A stretch of 44,985 nucleotides of DNA from positions 1 through 44,985 of the forward strand of contig PDTK01000039.1 of NCBI GenBank assembly GCA_002747175.1, given 5' to 3'. Shown here piece after piece: positions 8,267 to 16,367 of the stretch. Source of the stretch: Deltaproteobacteria bacterium (GTDB lineage: Bacteria; Desulfobacterota; Desulfobacteria; Desulfobacterales; Desulfosarcinaceae). Position numbers and translations under genes: made by a program. The notes beneath the pieces were generated by a model. That model was not told where the DNA came from and made no database searches. It saw only the letters and a list, made by a program, of their open reading frames with translations. Positions within the stretch are counted from its first letter, which is position 1. The number at the start of each line of letters is the position of its first letter.

Positions 8267-9283
8267 ATGTTCCCCATCGGTGCCCGTAAAACCCGTTCGG
8301 CGGCAGCCTTATTGCTCATGGTATTGGCTGTGTACACCGGCTGCGCATCGCCACCTGTGCTGCCGCTTATTTCACGGCCCGATACGTTCCGTTCGGACGA
8401 GCGTGTCCTTCACTGTCTAAAATCGGGAGAATCACCGGAAACCTTAGCTGAAAAATATCTTGGCGGCGCCCAACAGGCCTGGATGGTGGAGGATGCCAAT
8501 TCACCGGACGCTTTCCAGCCCGGCCGGTTCGTCGTCATTCCGCTTAAAATTGACAATCGGGCCGGTATCACCGCAGAAGGATATCAGACGGTCCCCATCC
8601 TGTGTTACCACCGGTTTGCCAAGTCATGCGATTCTCCGCTGTGCATGCCGGCCGATGTTTTTGAAGCGCAGGTCAAGTATTTGAAGGATCATGGATATCG
8701 CGCTATCGGGCCGGAAGCGCTGGAAGCTTTTTTGGATTACCGGCAGCCCCTTCCACAAAAAGCCGTTATGATTACTGTGGACGACGGATACCGCTCCGTA
8801 TATAATGTGGCCTACCCGATTCTCAAGAAATATGGATTCACAGCGACCTTGTTCATTTATATCGATTATGTCGGTGTGTCAAAAAAGGCGATTACCTGGG
8901 ATCAACTACGGGAATTGAAACGCGAAGGATTCTATATCGGGTCACATTCCGTGGCCCACAGCGATCTTTCCAAAAAGAAAAAAAGCGAGGATACCAACGC
9001 CTACCTGGCACGCCTGAAACGGGAGATATTCGAGTCGAAAAAAGTGATCGACCAAAAACTGAACCAGGATACGATCATTTTTTCATATCCGTTTGGAAGA
9101 CGCAATCAATCGGTCATTTCATTGTCCCGTCAGGCGGGATATAAGATCGCCGTGACCGTAGATCGGGGAAGCAATTCTTTTTTTGAAGATCCATTTGTGC
9201 TGAAACGTGATCAAATATTGAAACGGGACATGAAGCGTTTTGTTTCCCGTTTGAAAACCTTTAACTTTACGCCGTTGAAATGA
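8267..9283 (+). CDS. Polysaccharide deacetylase (NodB-type) lipoprotein with LysM-like N-terminus
   Basis: A 338-residue predicted lipoprotein: basic start, hydrophobic stretch and lipobox VYTGC (C26). Residues about 48-95 resemble a LysM carbohydrate-binding repeat, ending in GRFVVIPL. The NodB domain follows (about 108-330), with the Asp pair in ITVDDGY (D172, D173) and the metal-binding HxxxH (H227, H231). Members remove N-acetyl groups from polysaccharides such as peptidoglycan or poly-GlcNAc. The start has a GGAGTGAG ribosome site. The next gene, another LysM lipoprotein, begins 8 nt after its stop, so the two are co-transcribed. Wall remodelling for T6SS assembly or an exopolysaccharide role are both possible; the substrate cannot be told from sequence. 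Confidence 0.88.
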   Translation: MFPIGARKTRSAAALLLMVLAVYTGCASPPVLPLISRPDTFRSDERVLHCLKSGESPETLAEKYLGGAQQAWMVEDANSPDAFQPGRFVVIPLKIDNRAGITAEGYQTVPILCYHRFAKSCDSPLCMPADVFEAQVKYLKDHGYRAIGPEALEAFLDYRQPLPQKAVMITVDDGYRSVYNVAYPILKKYGFTATLFIYIDYVGVSKKAITWDQLRELKREGFYIGSHSVAHSDLSKKKKSEDTNAYLARLKREIFESKKVIDQKLNQDTIIFSYPFGRRNQSVISLSRQAGYKIAVTVDRGSNSFFEDPFVLKRDQILKRDMKRFVSRLKTFNFTPLK

Positions 9284-9290
9284 GACAATT

Positions 9291-10952
9291 ATGATACATA
9301 GGCATCTATTTGTCGGATTGGGGTTGATCCTGTTGGTTACCGGCGGTTGTCAAACAGCTCAGGCACCACGTGAAAAGGATAAACAGGCCAACGCTTATCT
9401 TGAACAGGCTCAGGCATACGAATCTCAGGGCAATCTGGTCGAAGCGCTGGAGCAGTATAAACTGGCCAAGACCACCGAGCCAGATCAACCGGTCATCACC
9501 GAGCGTATCCAACGGCTGGAAGAAGAGCTTCGGAAACAGGCCGGCATCCATTACCATGCCGGTTTGCGGTTCAGAGACAAGGGCAAATGGCAACTGGCCA
9601 AGAAAGAATTTTTAAAGGCCCTGCGTTATTGGCCGGAACACGAAAAGGCCGCTGCCATGCTTCAGCAGCGCCAGCCCGAAGTGACCCGAAAATATGTGGT
9701 CCATCGGATCGGACCGGGGGAAAGCATCTCGAAAGTGGCCCTCAAATACTACGGTGACTACAAAAAATACCACCACATTGCCAATTTCAACAACATGACC
9801 GATGCGACCCGGGTCAGGGTCGGACAACGGATCATGGTCCCGGTGATAGACGGCGTCAGTCTCGACGATCTAAATCGTATCAATACCGCCGCCGAACCTG
9901 CCGCGTTGCCGACGGTGGCAGAAGGCGAATATACGCTCCACAAAATCAAGCCGGGGCAGAGCCTTTCCAAAATTGCCAAAATCTATTACGGGGATTTCAC
10001 ATTGTATAAGATGATTGCCGCATACAACGGCATCGACAACCCCACCAGCGTTAAGGTCGGACAGACAATCAAAGTGCCGCGACTCGATAAAACCGGAACT
10101 GCACCGGAAGCGGGCACACCTCATCCCCCTGAAACAGAGGAAACACCCGAAGCCGTAGAATCGAAGCCACAATTCAACACCCCTGACCCGGTGGTGGATG
10201 TTCCAGATCCGGAACCGCTGGAGCCTGTGGATCAGGTAGCCGATCACCGCCAGGCCGGCATTGATCTGTTCAATCAGCAAAAATACGACGAGTCCATCGT
10301 CGAACTTCAAAAAGTTCTGGGGGCGTCCCCGGATGATGGCCCGGCCATTCGATACATCTCCCGTGCTCACATCGAACTGGGCAAAGAACATCTTGCCGCC
10401 GGCAGACTTGAAGAAGCCAGGTCCGCATTGCAAACGGCCCTCGACCACGATGCCAACTGCCACGAGTGCCGGGACCTTCTGTCAAAAACACAGAACTCGG
10501 AAACGGATTCACTGAGGATAGAGGGGGAAACCTACCTTCGAAGCAACCAGTTCGACAAGGCCATCAATACGCTTGAGCGTGTCATCGCGCTTAACCCAGA
10601 CGACGAAGCGGCCGTTGATCTGTTGTTCCAGACCCATTATCAGAAGGGGCTGATCCGTTACGACAAAAAAGATTACCTGGCGGCCAGGGATGCATTCGGC
10701 AATGCCAAAGCCGTTAAACCGGACTGTGCCGATTGTCAGCAATACATCGATGACAGCACCTCCGAATATCTGGAAATGCACTACAACGAAGGGATTGTTT
10801 TTTTTGGAAAGGAAAAGCTGAAAAAAGCGATCATCGCCTGGGAAAAAGTGTCTGCTGTGGATCCGGATTACAAGGATGTCCGTCAGAACTTGAAAAAAGC
10901 GACCCTGCTGAATGACAGGCTGGAACGGATAAAAAAGAGCAGCAAGGAATAG
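9291..10952 (+). CDS. LysM- and TPR-repeat lipoprotein
   Basis: A 553-residue predicted outer-membrane or periplasmic lipoprotein (signal peptide, VTGGC lipobox, C20). It has N-terminal TPR-like helices (about 33-122), two LysM domains (about 134-185 and 213-263, both with a GxSxSKxAxxYYGD core and closing VGQxIxVP), an acidic Pro-rich linker (264-312), and C-terminal TPRs (about 316-540). LysM binds GlcNAc-containing glycans, so it should attach to peptidoglycan while the TPRs hold a protein partner. It lies in one transcription unit with the deacetylase and upstream of the FHA gene. Since TssL here lacks a peptidoglycan-binding domain, this protein is a candidate wall anchor for the T6SS membrane complex; that link is inference. 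Confidence 0.88.
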   Translation: MIHRHLFVGLGLILLVTGGCQTAQAPREKDKQANAYLEQAQAYESQGNLVEALEQYKLAKTTEPDQPVITERIQRLEEELRKQAGIHYHAGLRFRDKGKWQLAKKEFLKALRYWPEHEKAAAMLQQRQPEVTRKYVVHRIGPGESISKVALKYYGDYKKYHHIANFNNMTDATRVRVGQRIMVPVIDGVSLDDLNRINTAAEPAALPTVAEGEYTLHKIKPGQSLSKIAKIYYGDFTLYKMIAAYNGIDNPTSVKVGQTIKVPRLDKTGTAPEAGTPHPPETEETPEAVESKPQFNTPDPVVDVPDPEPLEPVDQVADHRQAGIDLFNQQKYDESIVELQKVLGASPDDGPAIRYISRAHIELGKEHLAAGRLEEARSALQTALDHDANCHECRDLLSKTQNSETDSLRIEGETYLRSNQFDKAINTLERVIALNPDDEAAVDLLFQTHYQKGLIRYDKKDYLAARDAFGNAKAVKPDCADCQQYIDDSTSEYLEMHYNEGIVFFGKEKLKKAIIAWEKVSAVDPDYKDVRQNLKKATLLNDRLERIKKSSKE

Positions 10953-11074
10953 GTTTAAGTGTCGCAGGGTTCCGCATCGGCAGCACCTTGTCAACGCTTA
11001 CGGGCCAAGATTACAACATATTGGCCGCTGCCATCTCGCGAACAGGTACGTTGTCCGAGTCTGCCGAAAACCAC

Positions 11075-11105
11075 TTGACAGCACCAAGGTGTTTACAACT
11101 ATAAT
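11075..11105 (+). promoter_or_regulatory. Sigma-70-type promoter before the FHA gene
   Basis: A perfect -35 TTGACA (11075-11080) and perfect -10 TATAAT (11100-11105) are separated by 19 nt, two longer than ideal, and end 45 nt before the ATG. This suggests the FHA gene is expressed separately from the LysM genes, across the 198-nt gap from 10953 to 11150, which shows no gene. Confidence 0.6.
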
Positions 11106-11150
11106 TCTGTTTTACCCTTATACCTCCAACAGACAAGCAGGTGGGACACA

Positions 11151-12125
11151 ATGCCCCAGATGCCCAATATCACCGTTCAGTTGGTCCATATCCAAGGCCC
11201 GCTGAAGGGACAAATTCAGGATTTTTCGGAATTTCCCGTGAACATCGGTCGTCATGCGTCATGCCAGGTTCGGTTTGAAAAGAATCTGACGACCATTTCC
11301 AGGAACCATGCCCGTATTGAACGGCAGGGTAACCGCTTCCGCATCGTGGATGCCAGTACCAACGGCACCTATGTCAATGGGAAACGGATTGCCGACGTAT
11401 ATCTACGGGATGGCGATGTGATCACCTTTTCCGAAAGCGGACCCAAGGCCAGCTTTTTGACGAAAATTGAGTCCGGAACCGTCCCCGTGCCGTCAGCGCG
11501 TTCGGCCGAATCCTTGCAACCGCCCCAACCCCAGCCGCCTGAACAACCGGCGTCAGCACCGCCGCCCAATGTCCCCTCCCCCGCAGCGCCGGAACTGACG
11601 CCGCCACCTGAACCTGCGGCCGGCGTTGCCCAAAACCAGCTCAGGGAGCCGGGGCTGACGGTCGGTCCCGATAAGGAACTGCCGGTTATCAGCGCAAGTG
11701 CTCCGCTGGTGATACAGTTCGGCCCGACCCTGCAATCTTACAACGTACTGCCGGTTACCATCGGATCCGATCCAGCATGCGATTTCGTGATTGCCGAAGA
11801 GCGCATTGCCGGACAGCATATCCAGATATTTTATGCGGACAAGGAATATTATGCCAAGGATTTGACCGGAAAGGATATGGTCTGCATAAATGGCCGGCCC
11901 ATTGGCCTACAGACGGTGCTGGCACAGGGAGCGGAGCTGACTCTTTCCGGCAAGGGACCCACATTCAGGTTTCTGGGAGGCGGTCGCCTGGCCGAGGTTG
12001 CCGAACCGCAACCCGACGACTTGGCCCGGACCGAAGCCGTAGACATGACCGATGGCGGCGCCCCATCCGCTCCCAAGGAGAAAGCTGCCAAATCAGGATC
12101 TTTGTTCAAAAACTTCTTCAGATAA
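11151..12125 (+). CDS. Double FHA domain protein (T6SS phospho-threonine reader)
   Basis: A 324-residue cytoplasmic protein. The first FHA domain (about 10-105) has every phospho-Thr-binding landmark: G33-R34, S50-R51-x-H53, and N71-G72-T73 with VNG. A Pro/Ala-rich linker follows (about 112-170). The second FHA fold (about 185-276) is degenerate: IGSD replaces IGR and the Ser of SxxH is missing (IAGQHIQ), so it probably no longer binds phosphate. The C-terminus is basic and aromatic (LFKNFF). An AGGTGGG ribosome site supports the start. T6SS FHA proteins (Fha1/TagH) normally carry a conserved C-terminal domain, which is absent here but matches a separate gene at 36992-37720. The likely ligand is a phosphorylated T6SS regulator. 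Confidence 0.92.
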   Translation: MPQMPNITVQLVHIQGPLKGQIQDFSEFPVNIGRHASCQVRFEKNLTTISRNHARIERQGNRFRIVDASTNGTYVNGKRIADVYLRDGDVITFSESGPKASFLTKIESGTVPVPSARSAESLQPPQPQPPEQPASAPPPNVPSPAAPELTPPPEPAAGVAQNQLREPGLTVGPDKELPVISASAPLVIQFGPTLQSYNVLPVTIGSDPACDFVIAEERIAGQHIQIFYADKEYYAKDLTGKDMVCINGRPIGLQTVLAQGAELTLSGKGPTFRFLGGGRLAEVAEPQPDDLARTEAVDMTDGGAPSAPKEKAAKSGSLFKNFFR

Positions 12126-12143
12126 CCCGGCTGATTTGATCGT

Positions 12144-12329
12144 TTATAAACAGACCCATTCAACTTCCTGGGTGCCGCGATTTGCTTTCCGGCGAGCCGC
12201 CTTGATCAATGGCGACAGCTCTATGGAACCCGGCCTGGATTCACACAGTTCTCGCAGTACGCCCAGGGCAAGCTCATGATCGGTGTTGAAGCGCCGGTCG
12301 TCATTGGTCTGGAATAATGATCGGGCCAT
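12144..12329 (-). CDS. Possible small protein, function unknown
   Basis: A 61-codon frame that overlaps the last 29 nt of the PAAR-like gene in another frame. An AGGG ribosome site lies 4 nt before the ATG, which is typical of coupled small genes at the end of an operon. The product is charged (21-50 region rich in Glu, Arg and Leu) and has no membrane segment. It matches no family I recognise. It could be a small partner or immunity protein of the upstream cargo gene, or chance. Confidence 0.35.
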   Translation of the reverse strand: MARSLFQTNDDRRFNTDHELALGVLRELCESRPGSIELSPLIKAARRKANRGTQEVEWVCL

Positions 12330-13203
12330 TCAGCCCTCGTCTGTATGTGGGCCCACTTCCAGTCGCGTCGGATGCTTTGCCCGCAAGGTAAGAGGCACCT
12401 AAAGAGATAAGGGGAGCCACAAATGCGGCAGCTGCGTTCCAATTACCTCCCCCGGCATCATCACCTAACCCCCCCATCGCGGCCGCATTCATCAAGCCAC
12501 TACGTATCGTATCAGCCGGTTGTCCTAGAGAAGGGAGTCGGGATAAAAGATGGTTAATTAGGGCCCCCGATAATGCACCGGCAATTGCCTGAATATTGGT
12601 AAGCTCTCCCCCAATCGCTCTTCCAGCAACTGCGGCTATCGCGTCGCCGGCCATGCCGATTGCTCCGGCAAGAAGATCTCCGACAGTAAAGGCGACATGT
12701 TTTGTACTTACTAATTGAAAACAAAGGGAAGTTGGTGCAACGAAGGGCCAACCGGAGATATCCTGACAGTTTTGTGTAGAAACTACCCAGGCAGGCGTAG
12801 AAACAGCAACAGGAGTATCATCTCCACCGGGGGCAGACCCGTCCGCCGGTTCGCGTACTGAAAATGAAGGGAGCCAGTATTTGGTCGATGAGGCAAGAAT
12901 TGCAAGCACGATAGACGGTGAAGCAACTATCGGGGAAAGCGGAATATGTGCTTGCCCCGGCCCCCAGTTGTGCCCCCAAAGGATATTGCCTATGCCCTCA
13001 ACCGTTACCCGTTGCCATGACCACTTTCCTGTCAACGCGAAACCCGATATCTGGTTTTTAATTACAACGATCCATGGGAAGGTTGGGATAATAGCTGGAT
13101 TTGGTGGCGCCGGCGGCGGAGGTGGTATACTTGGCGGTGCCACTGAATGGCAATCCTCACCAATACCTCCTATGGGTGGGTACTTCGCGATTCGTGCTGT
13201 CAT
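12301..13203 (-). CDS. PAAR-like T6SS cargo or tip protein with Gly/Ala-rich hydrophobic region
   Basis: A 300-residue protein. The N-terminus is Pro-rich (PPPPPAPPNP) with GHNWGPGQAHIPLSP. The middle has STQNCQDISGWPFVAP and a VGDLLAG segment, a pattern I associate with PAAR-like proteins of T6SS spike islands. From about residue 165 it is strongly Gly/Ala-rich with spaced small residues, like glycine-zipper or membrane-inserting helices. Start: AAGGG lies 9 nt before the ATG at 13203, directly after the upstream TAA. It ends the hcp-vgrG-DUF2169 gene row, where effectors usually sit. I cannot name a toxin activity. It could be the spike tip, an effector that attacks membranes, or both. Confidence 0.6.
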   Translation of the reverse strand: MTARIAKYPPIGGIGEDCHSVAPPSIPPPPPAPPNPAIIPTFPWIVVIKNQISGFALTGKWSWQRVTVEGIGNILWGHNWGPGQAHIPLSPIVASPSIVLAILASSTKYWLPSFSVREPADGSAPGGDDTPVAVSTPAWVVSTQNCQDISGWPFVAPTSLCFQLVSTKHVAFTVGDLLAGAIGMAGDAIAAVAGRAIGGELTNIQAIAGALSGALINHLLSRLPSLGQPADTIRSGLMNAAAMGGLGDDAGGGNWNAAAAFVAPLISLGASYLAGKASDATGSGPTYRRGLNGPIIIPDQ

Positions 13204-13204
13204 A

Positions 13205-14503
13205 TTAAACCCTTTGTATATCAATTAAAATTGTTGACAATAAATCGTCTAATTGATTTTCGCCCATGGGCTTAGTGAGAATGCTCCGGGCTGACCATAT
13301 TAAGGTTAATTTATGATGATTAAAATCAACGCAGACAAGCATAAGCTGCGCATTGGCTAGCGGTGATGCCATATTTGGATAGTTAAATATAAAATGGGGC
13401 TTTTCACATGGTAATTGGACTATATATTCAGGTGTATGTCTATCCATTCCGATAAGCTTGATTTTTTCGTTGCCCTCTAAAAACGGTAGCCATAGTCCCA
13501 GAGAGGCACAACGCCCGGCCATGGGATGAATCAGATTTTGCAGTTCGGCAGGTGGTGTGGAAAAGACATTTCCACGGCAATAATCTTTTGGGATCAATGC
13601 AAGCGACACTTCCGCCACTGGTTCCTGATTCAATGCGATAGCTGGCGGCAGTCCAATCATGGCCGATCGAGGAAAAGATTGAACATCGAGGTAATCGAAC
13701 CCAACGGGGACAGGTTGTTTGTTCCAGACCAAGGGGTTTTTTACAATGAGCCGTTCAGGGGTAAGTCGATCATCAACACGCTCAAGATTTGGCAGTTCTC
13801 GACCCTCTATAGATTGGCGATTCCCCTCAATGACATAGCCTTTCCCATAACAATTGCGTGGATACACCAGTGGTGGGGAATTTTTTAAATAGGCTTCGGC
13901 CACAGGTTTTACTCGGCGGATATCATCTGATGACGCGCTGTTTTTTATTTCTGTCAATAATACCTTTTCAAAATATTGATCTCTTCCACCATAGGCATTC
14001 TCATACCGGAGATCCATTTTCTCGAAAGGCTCCGGTGGGGTAAATACGAGTTGTCCTTTAACATAGTCACAATAGCGCCGCCCAATGACGTCCGCAGTGT
14101 GTCGATAATTACCGACTTGTACACTAACCCTCATACTTCCAGTGGGATGCGTGGATTGAGCGCTGCCCTGCACCACAAGGTCAGTTCCATTTTTATACCC
14201 GACAATCTCGGGAAGAGACCTATACGAGGAAGGTTGAAGATCAGAGGTTGATGGATCGTCGTTATAGCGGATACCTTGTTCATCAAGTGGAATCTGCTCA
14301 TCCGCAGGCACACTTGGGCGATCATGGGTGAAATCGTAGGTTCGTTTGTGGATAACGGTTAATTGCTCCACACCCTGGTTGGAGATGATCGTCAACCTGG
14401 TTTGGCCAGGTCGTTGTGGGCGCGAATTGGGAGGTGTCTCTGTCTGAGATATCTGATCAAAAGGCGTTGGCTGGGGAACCCTCACTTTATCAATATCAAC
14501 CAC
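13205..14503 (-). CDS. DUF2169 family T6SS effector adaptor
   Basis: A 432-residue protein recognised as DUF2169 by order and motifs: VVQGSAQ, RRYCDYVKGQLVF, FEKMDLRYENAYGGRD and a later FDYLDVQSFPRS. DUF2169 proteins occur behind vgrG or PAAR genes and act as adaptors loading effectors onto the spike. The GTG at 14503 has AAGGAG 6 nt upstream and reduces the overlap with the previous gene to 8 nt, so it is preferred over the ATG at 14533. It is the longer of two neighbouring DUF2169 genes. Its codon use is visibly more A+T-rich than the core tss genes. It presumably serves the PAAR-like protein encoded next. Confidence 0.82.
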   Translation of the reverse strand: MVDIDKVRVPQPTPFDQISQTETPPNSRPQRPGQTRLTIISNQGVEQLTVIHKRTYDFTHDRPSVPADEQIPLDEQGIRYNDDPSTSDLQPSSYRSLPEIVGYKNGTDLVVQGSAQSTHPTGSMRVSVQVGNYRHTADVIGRRYCDYVKGQLVFTPPEPFEKMDLRYENAYGGRDQYFEKVLLTEIKNSASSDDIRRVKPVAEAYLKNSPPLVYPRNCYGKGYVIEGNRQSIEGRELPNLERVDDRLTPERLIVKNPLVWNKQPVPVGFDYLDVQSFPRSAMIGLPPAIALNQEPVAEVSLALIPKDYCRGNVFSTPPAELQNLIHPMAGRCASLGLWLPFLEGNEKIKLIGMDRHTPEYIVQLPCEKPHFIFNYPNMASPLANAQLMLVCVDFNHHKLTLIWSARSILTKPMGENQLDDLLSTILIDIQRV

Positions 14504-15497
14504 AACGATCTCCTTGTGCGTTGGACAATCCATTCATTGGCCCGTCAAGCCATTCAAGTTTGATATGGCGCTTCTCCATCGGTCTAAAAAGATAGCGAAA
14601 CAGGCATAAATAGCTGGCAATCAACACTTTTTCATCTGCTAGAAGAACAAGCGACGATAATTTGGAGGGAAAGCGGCTTTTCAATGAGCCCACAGTTACG
14701 AAAGATATTGGCCCGGTAGATGGTGGGGTAGGAAAAATAATATCTCCTGTGGCGGATAACCCGGATAATCGGATGTTCTCCCCGACGTGGTCGTCTTTTA
14801 GAACGAGTTCAGGTACGGTTTGGTTGAAAAAAGAATCAATCAGCGGAACGACCAAGTCCTCAGGCTTATCCGTTTCATTTCCATCAAAATATATTCCTTT
14901 GGGTTTGAACAAGCAAGCTGGACGGGGCTGGTCGGTCCATTTTTGGATCAGAGAATCCGGCCTTTCTAAATTTGGAAGCCGTTGGCCTGCAGCCGTGTCC
15001 TTAGACAAGTAAAAGCCACAGCCATCAGGGTTTACTGAATGAGCGAGTTTACTATCTTCCCATATTGCCATCCCCCCAAAAGCCCGATTGTTTGACAGAT
15101 CCATTTCTAAAAACTGTTCCGGTTCGGAAGGGACGAGTTCACCCTTGGATTTCTGCCAGATGCGATCACCAAAAACATCAATTTGATAATTAACATCACC
15201 GCATTCTACCGCCACCGATACTTTTTTAACTGGTACCCTGTTTCGTGCCGTTGCCTTACCAAACACTATAATATCAATGCCTTGTTTTCGATAGTCCAGT
15301 TCTGGTGAAAAATTCACCCCTCTAAATACAAAAGGTTTTTCGAATATCGGCCAGCTCTCCTCGGGAGGAACGGGTATCAAAGCTCCCTGGTCGAGAAAAT
15401 AAGTGATTTTTGTAACCACAATACCAAGCATTTCCGCTTCACCCATGGACCCGGCCAGAAAGCTTGCGGGGAACTTTGTAGAATTGAAAAAATCCAT
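14496..15497 (-). CDS. DUF2169 family protein, shorter paralogue
   Basis: A 333-residue protein with the same family features as its downstream neighbour: IIVFGKATARN, RIWQKSKGEL, FLEMDLSNNRAFGG and RLPNLERPD. The C-terminal FDYL-type part is shorter or divergent. AGGTG lies 7 nt before the ATG. It begins 10 nt after the upstream small gene's stop and overlaps the next DUF2169 gene by 8 nt, so all are translated together. Two different DUF2169 proteins for one spike may form a heteromeric adaptor or serve two cargos. Confidence 0.8.
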   Translation of the reverse strand: MDFFNSTKFPASFLAGSMGEAEMLGIVVTKITYFLDQGALIPVPPEESWPIFEKPFVFRGVNFSPELDYRKQGIDIIVFGKATARNRVPVKKVSVAVECGDVNYQIDVFGDRIWQKSKGELVPSEPEQFLEMDLSNNRAFGGMAIWEDSKLAHSVNPDGCGFYLSKDTAAGQRLPNLERPDSLIQKWTDQPRPACLFKPKGIYFDGNETDKPEDLVVPLIDSFFNQTVPELVLKDDHVGENIRLSGLSATGDIIFPTPPSTGPISFVTVGSLKSRFPSKLSSLVLLADEKVLIASYLCLFRYLFRPMEKRHIKLEWLDGPMNGLSNAQGDRCG

Positions 15498-15507
15498 TAA
15501 TTAACAC

Positions 15508-15840
15508 CTAATCCACAAAATAATCAGGATGACCTACATGAGGAATTTCTTGTAACCGCTTATGATTTTTTATTACAGCAAATTCGATTAATTTTTGGGA
15601 GTGATTATTAAAATCCTCGTCGTCAGAAGTGGTATCATTTTCCGATTTTATTAATTTGCGTATACGAGGGTTGAAAAATTGTAACTTTAAATCTTTCATT
15701 ACATTATTTTCGAGTGTATCCCAAAATTTTGGATCAGGTGGATTTCCAGATAACGCCAGGTTTAAATATTTTTCACGCAACAGCCCTAAATTGTCTTCTA
15801 AAAATAGAATTGCCGCCACATCTCGTATCGAATCCAGCAT
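15508..15840 (-). CDS. Small protein of unknown function in the T6SS cargo module
   Basis: A 110-residue acidic, Leu- and Asn-rich protein, predicted mostly helical, without signal peptide or membrane segment. I recognise no family. The gene is clearly A+T-rich compared with the core T6SS genes. It sits between the spike-tail gene and the DUF2169 pair and ends 10 nt before the latter, so it is in the same operon. An effector chaperone or small structural partner is possible. The ribosome site before 15840 is weak. Confidence 0.6.
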   Translation of the reverse strand: MLDSIRDVAAILFLEDNLGLLREKYLNLALSGNPPDPKFWDTLENNVMKDLKLQFFNPRIRKLIKSENDTTSDDEDFNNHSQKLIEFAVIKNHKRLQEIPHVGHPDYFVD

Positions 15841-15935
15841 ATCAATAGCCCCGATGTTTTTTTTGATTACGATGATCTGTTATGAAGACTTTTTCCATGA
15901 ACCTAAGTGGTATATTTTCTGTTTCAACCAGACTT

Positions 15936-16352
15936 TTAGCAATTTAGACGAATCCGTTCTCCATCTAGCTTGACATCGTCGTTTGCTTTTATATCAATGT
16001 CACCAAGATCGGCGGTAATCAATTGAGCTTGTGCTTTACTATGTATACCGCCGGAAGCTTCGATATGAAAATTGCCCTCCGTTGTCAGCGCCATCTCTTT
16101 GCGACCATGAATCGATACACTTTCAGCATCAATTGCTAAATTCCCTTCAGTTGTAATCGTTAGTGCCCCTCCGCCAAGTTTCAACACCGGGCCATCTTCA
16201 GTAATTTGAATTGAAAGACTTATCTTGCCATTTGAATCGAGAATTTTAAGGACGTTGCTAGCTTGGTGGTCCTCAATCATCAGCTTTTGCTTGGCGACAA
16301 GCGTCACAATTTTTTTATCAGCTGTATTTGGTAGTGCTTGGCCTTTTTTCAT
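15936..16352 (-). CDS. Orphan VgrG-like beta-helical spike-tail protein
   Basis: A 138-residue protein made mostly of short beta-strand repeats (GGGALTITTEGNLAIDA, EMALTTEGNFHIEA, LGDIDIKANDDVKL). These resemble the gp5/VgrG C-terminal triple-stranded beta-helix, but the gene has no gp27 or OB-fold part. It follows vgrG by 15 nt in the same direction. It could trimerise as an extension of the VgrG needle below the PAAR-like tip, or be a split-off VgrG tail. Related free-standing proteins occur in DUF2169/PAAR cargo modules. Confidence 0.65.
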   Translation of the reverse strand: MKKGQALPNTADKKIVTLVAKQKLMIEDHQASNVLKILDSNGKISLSIQITEDGPVLKLGGGALTITTEGNLAIDAESVSIHGRKEMALTTEGNFHIEASGGIHSKAQAQLITADLGDIDIKANDDVKLDGERIRLNC

Positions 16353-16367
16353 AAATCATTCCAATCC

